Positions 61,541 through 64,000 of a stretch of 64,000 bases of DNA are shown here, one piece after another. Where the stretch lies: positions 1,999,001-2,063,000 of the forward strand of contig NZ_CP022548.1 of NCBI RefSeq assembly GCF_002776575.1. Reading direction: 5' to 3'. Each line of letters opens with the position of its first letter. The first letter of the stretch is position 1. The notes beneath the pieces are model-generated. The model was not told the DNA's origin, searched no databases, and saw only the letters and a list, made by a program, of their open reading frames with translations. Both the position numbers and the translations under genes were made by a program. This stretch comes from Sphingorhabdus sp. YGSMI21 (GTDB taxonomy: Bacteria > Pseudomonadota > Alphaproteobacteria > Sphingomonadales > Sphingomonadaceae).

Positions 61541-61595
61541 GTAGATCCTCTTGTGATTATCGGGACGAATTTCCCTGAACAAACACAAGACGGAG

Positions 61596-61633
61596 TCATT
61601 CCGCCGCAACCTTGGCCGGAATGATATTTTTTT
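61596..61633 (+). other. Inverted repeat followed by T-tract upstream of the autotransporter
   Basis: TCATTCCG (61596-61603) and CGGAATGA (61617-61624) pair over 8 bp and are followed by seven T at 61627-61633. It has terminator form on the plus strand, although both flanking genes are on the minus strand. It might instead be an operator in the autotransporter promoter region. Confidence 0.4.
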
Positions 61634-61745
61634 GTGCAGCGGCTGCTATTCGCCCATGCGGGCAGGGGCAGAAGCGGGAAATCCGTTCGGACACGCTGCT
61701 TTCTCCATCGCTCCGAGACGGATGCGGATTTATAGCTGCAAGACC

Positions 61746-63683
61746 TTAGCGCATCGCTTCGGCGACAAGAACGGAGCAGTTCAGGGACTTTGGTTTCTGG
61801 ATGAAAGCCTTTTTCTGTTCGTCACTATCGCCGATCCCCAGCGCGCTGCCGATCGATTTCGTAGCGACTTTCAGGACATCGCCGAGCGAAGGCTTTTCGG
61901 CATCACTGGCCTTGCCGAGCCCGGCTACGGACACGGCGGGTGCATTGAGCGTTCCGGTGATTTTGATCGGGTCGACGATGCGCAAGGCGCTTTTCCCCTT
62001 GGCACCTCCGCGCAATATCAGTGAGACAGTTTCGCCTTTCAGGGTGATCCGGCCTTCACCGCGTCCGATCGACACCGTCGTGTCAATTGCCAGCGGTGAG
62101 GGCGTCAATATTCCGTTGCGCGCCGTGAAATTGGCGACCAGACAGCGCAGCGGAACGCGGGCTTTCGGATTGCCGATGATTTCCTCTACGGCGCCGCCAA
62201 GATTCTGGCCGAGAACATGCGCGACCGTTGCGCGCACACTGCCGCCCGAGGCAACCATCGCGGCCTTGCCATCTGCTTTCTCCAGGGCTTCCCGGAACGT
62301 GTCGCCGGTACCGGCCAATTTGATGCGGCCCCTCATGGTTGCCGTCACGATGTCGCCATTGCCAATCAGGTCGGAGATCGAGGCGCCGGACAACGTCAGG
62401 TCGGTCGACAATTTCGGCGCCCCGCTGCGGTGATCGACTTGCACGCTGCCGGACATCCGGCCACTTTTCAGGCCGACCAGCAGATTTGTGATTTTTATAA
62501 CCTTGTGGTCCAGCGACAATTTTCCATGCACGCTCCGGAATATGGTGTCCCGACGAGAGAGCAGGCGGTCGACGGTGAAGGTCATCTGTCCATCGGTCGG
62601 CCCCATTTTGGACAGGTTGATACGGGTGTTGGGCAGGACTCTGGGGCCGATGCGGCGGGTCAGAGCCGCTGCTTTTGCCAGACCGGCATCGTCGGCCAGA
62701 TCGTCGAAATCCAGCGTGGAAAATTTTATCGTGGCATCGATTTTGGTTCGGCCGTCGCGTTTGAGAATATCCGCTTTGCCGGACAGGTTTGACCGTCCTA
62801 TCGTTCCGCTCAGCTTCTTGACGTACCAGTCTTTGTTTTCGTGACGAATATTTGCCTGCAGATCAATCTTCTGGGTACCGAACAGGCCGGCTTCGATAAT
62901 TTGGTCCAAATTCTTGAGAGTGGGTGCGCGGGCGGACAGCGATGCGGTGAAACGGTCCGTGTTCAGAACGCCCTGCATTATACCGGTCGCCGTCAATTCC
63001 AGAGCCGGCGCTTGCAGCGAGACCGAAAATGGATAATCGGCCTCGGGATCGATCCCGGCAATGGCTCCCCCGGTGAACAGCATGCTTGCCTTGGACTCCA
63101 AAAATGTGCCGCTACCTTCGGCGCGCAAACCCTCTTCGCTATTGATCGAGACCGGGCCTTCAATGGACAAGCCGCGCTTGTGGTCGGTAAAGCTGAAACG
63201 GGAATTGCCGACATCAAGATCGGTCAGAACGGGTCCGCGATCGTCCATGTCATTGTTACGATTGCCTTCGTCCCAGTTGGCGCGTCCGTCCTTGTCCCGG
63301 ATCAGCGCGATGTCGAGCCCGTCTACCGCGAGACGGTCCGGTCTCGCGCTGCCGGTCAGGATATCCAGCACGGCAACCCGTGCCGATATTGATTTCAGTT
63401 TCAGAAAATCGCCTTCGCCCGCCCATGCGGGTTGCGCAACGCGGACATTGTGGACGGTGATGACGGGAGTGTAAGAGAAGAAACTGTCTCTGCTGACCGA
63501 ACCGATTGCCACTTCGCGATCCGAAGCGCCCTGCAATTTCTCGCTGATTACAGTCTTGAAAATGCTCGCAGGGACCGCGCCCAGCAGCAATATCGCCAGC
63601 AGGAAAATGGCGAGAATGACAGCCACGATGTTGCGCGTCTTGCGATAGGGGAATCGGGAGGATGTTTCGCCGATATCGTCCAT
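61746..63683 (-). CDS. AsmA family protein
   Basis: A 645-residue protein with a short cytoplasmic N-terminus and one membrane helix (about 17-39, IVAVILAIFLLAILLLGAVPASIF). A long beta-rich periplasmic region follows, with AsmA blocks: EVAIGSVSRDSFFSYTPVITVHNVRVAQPAWAG at the start and the C-terminal repeats around LKGETVSLILRGG. AsmA-like (bridge-type) proteins are implicated in lipid transfer to and homeostasis of the outer membrane. It lies about 205 bp upstream of the autotransporter on the same strand; an envelope link is plausible but unproven. Confidence 0.85.
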   Translation of the reverse strand: MDDIGETSSRFPYRKTRNIVAVILAIFLLAILLLGAVPASIFKTVISEKLQGASDREVAIGSVSRDSFFSYTPVITVHNVRVAQPAWAGEGDFLKLKSISARVAVLDILTGSARPDRLAVDGLDIALIRDKDGRANWDEGNRNNDMDDRGPVLTDLDVGNSRFSFTDHKRGLSIEGPVSINSEEGLRAEGSGTFLESKASMLFTGGAIAGIDPEADYPFSVSLQAPALELTATGIMQGVLNTDRFTASLSARAPTLKNLDQIIEAGLFGTQKIDLQANIRHENKDWYVKKLSGTIGRSNLSGKADILKRDGRTKIDATIKFSTLDFDDLADDAGLAKAAALTRRIGPRVLPNTRINLSKMGPTDGQMTFTVDRLLSRRDTIFRSVHGKLSLDHKVIKITNLLVGLKSGRMSGSVQVDHRSGAPKLSTDLTLSGASISDLIGNGDIVTATMRGRIKLAGTGDTFREALEKADGKAAMVASGGSVRATVAHVLGQNLGGAVEEIIGNPKARVPLRCLVANFTARNGILTPSPLAIDTTVSIGRGEGRITLKGETVSLILRGGAKGKSALRIVDPIKITGTLNAPAVSVAGLGKASDAEKPSLGDVLKVATKSIGSALGIGDSDEQKKAFIQKPKSLNCSVLVAEAMR

Positions 63684-63808
63684 GGATCAGAGACCTGCCG
63701 GTTCGGCAGAAAAGGCAAGATTGTCAAACGGGCCTGCCTGTGTCGCTTCGATCGACTTTCGCGATATGGACTTCATTTGCTATACACCCATTCGATTGAT
63801 GCCTGTAT

Positions 63809-64000
63809 CTATGGCCGAATATTGGCGAATAGTCCTGCATTGATTGATTTACGCCCTGAAGATGTAAAGGTTGCGCAAAGCCTGTTGGGCTTGGCTCTCC
63901 CCAATTTTTTACCGAACCGGTCCAGCAGTAACAGGACTCCGCCAACCGCCTCGTGCAGGCCGATGATCGCGTTGATCTGGTCGGCCTGCAGCTGGATCAG
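63809..64000 (-). CDS. Possible C-terminal fragment of an unidentified gene
   Basis: The minus-strand frame is open from the window edge to a TAG at 63809-63811 (63 residues). The first 30 codons have the GC-rich third positions of real genes here and encode LIQLQADQINAIIGLHEAVG followed by a Leu-rich stretch. After about residue 33 the codon pattern becomes irregular, so the true end may lie earlier or a frameshift may be present. No family recognised. Confidence 0.35.
   Translation of the reverse strand: MIQLQADQINAIIGLHEAVGGVLLLLDRFGKKLGRAKPNRLCATFTSSGRKSINAGLFANIRP

Overview
The window looks like a chromosomal segment of a sphingomonad alphaproteobacterium, near Sphingopyxis, Sphingorhabdus or Parasphingorhabdus. 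The main reasons are the pyrE-pdxJ-acpS-lepB order, the alphaproteobacterial cytochrome oxidase operon, the alpha-type SspB adaptor, DUF2585, a GTTC-N7-GTTC LexA box at uvrA, a PEP-CTERM protein and many short palindromic intergenic repeats. GC is high, with two visibly AT-richer patches at about 36.7-38.2 kb and 43.9-44.8 kb. Most of the content is core metabolism. I placed the genus by recognition, not by a database search.

Layout. 1-2.4 kb (minus): pyrE, pdxJ, acpS and the 5' part of lepB. 2.7-9.0 kb (plus): aa3-type cytochrome c oxidase operon (ctaC, ctaD, ctaB, a small membrane protein, ctaG, ctaE, DUF983, SURF1), with a strong hairpin terminator inside the start of the DUF983 gene. 9.0-15.3 kb (plus): thrC, a methyltransferase, folB, a pteridine-reductase-like SDR, two fasciclin lipoproteins each followed by a terminator, an EVE protein and glsA. 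15.3-18.6 kb (minus): a thiamine-diphosphate enzyme and a succinate-semialdehyde-type dehydrogenase. 18.7-21.0 kb (plus): SMP-30, VIT and HAD proteins. 21.1-28.9 kb (plus): type II secretion genes gspC-D-E-F-G-L-M, with gspH, I, J and K missing from the cluster. 28.9-30.9 kb (minus): a fatty acid desaturase whose C-terminus is rewritten by a 20-bp tandem duplication, and a low-complexity lipoprotein.

31-40 kb holds a cytochrome P450, DUF4345, a small phosphatase and uvrA, which carries two families of palindromic repeat translated in frame. Next come an AT-rich two-gene module of unknown function and a flavin oxidoreductase with a membrane tail. 40.7-47.6 kb holds gmk, an AI-2E family permease, an MFS transporter, an AT-rich orphan gene, DUF2585, fumC and sspB. 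47.7-52.1 kb is the histidine block hisB-H-A-F-E plus a HIT protein. Its first three spacers contain palindromic repeats, and a PEP-CTERM gene with a near-perfect sigma-54 promoter sits between hisF and hisE. 52.2-54.0 kb: NSS transporter, yacG and tRNA-Phe. 54.2-63.7 kb (minus): a TonB receptor with a signalling domain, FecR-type anti-sigma factor, ECF sigma factor, a large autotransporter and an AsmA-family protein.

There is no CRISPR array, prophage, transposase or rRNA. The strongest leads are the in-frame repeats in uvrA, the sigma-54/PEP-CTERM unit inside the his operon, the reduced secretion cluster, the frameshifted desaturase tail, the intragenic terminator in the cox operon and the AT-rich gene pair beside uvrA.
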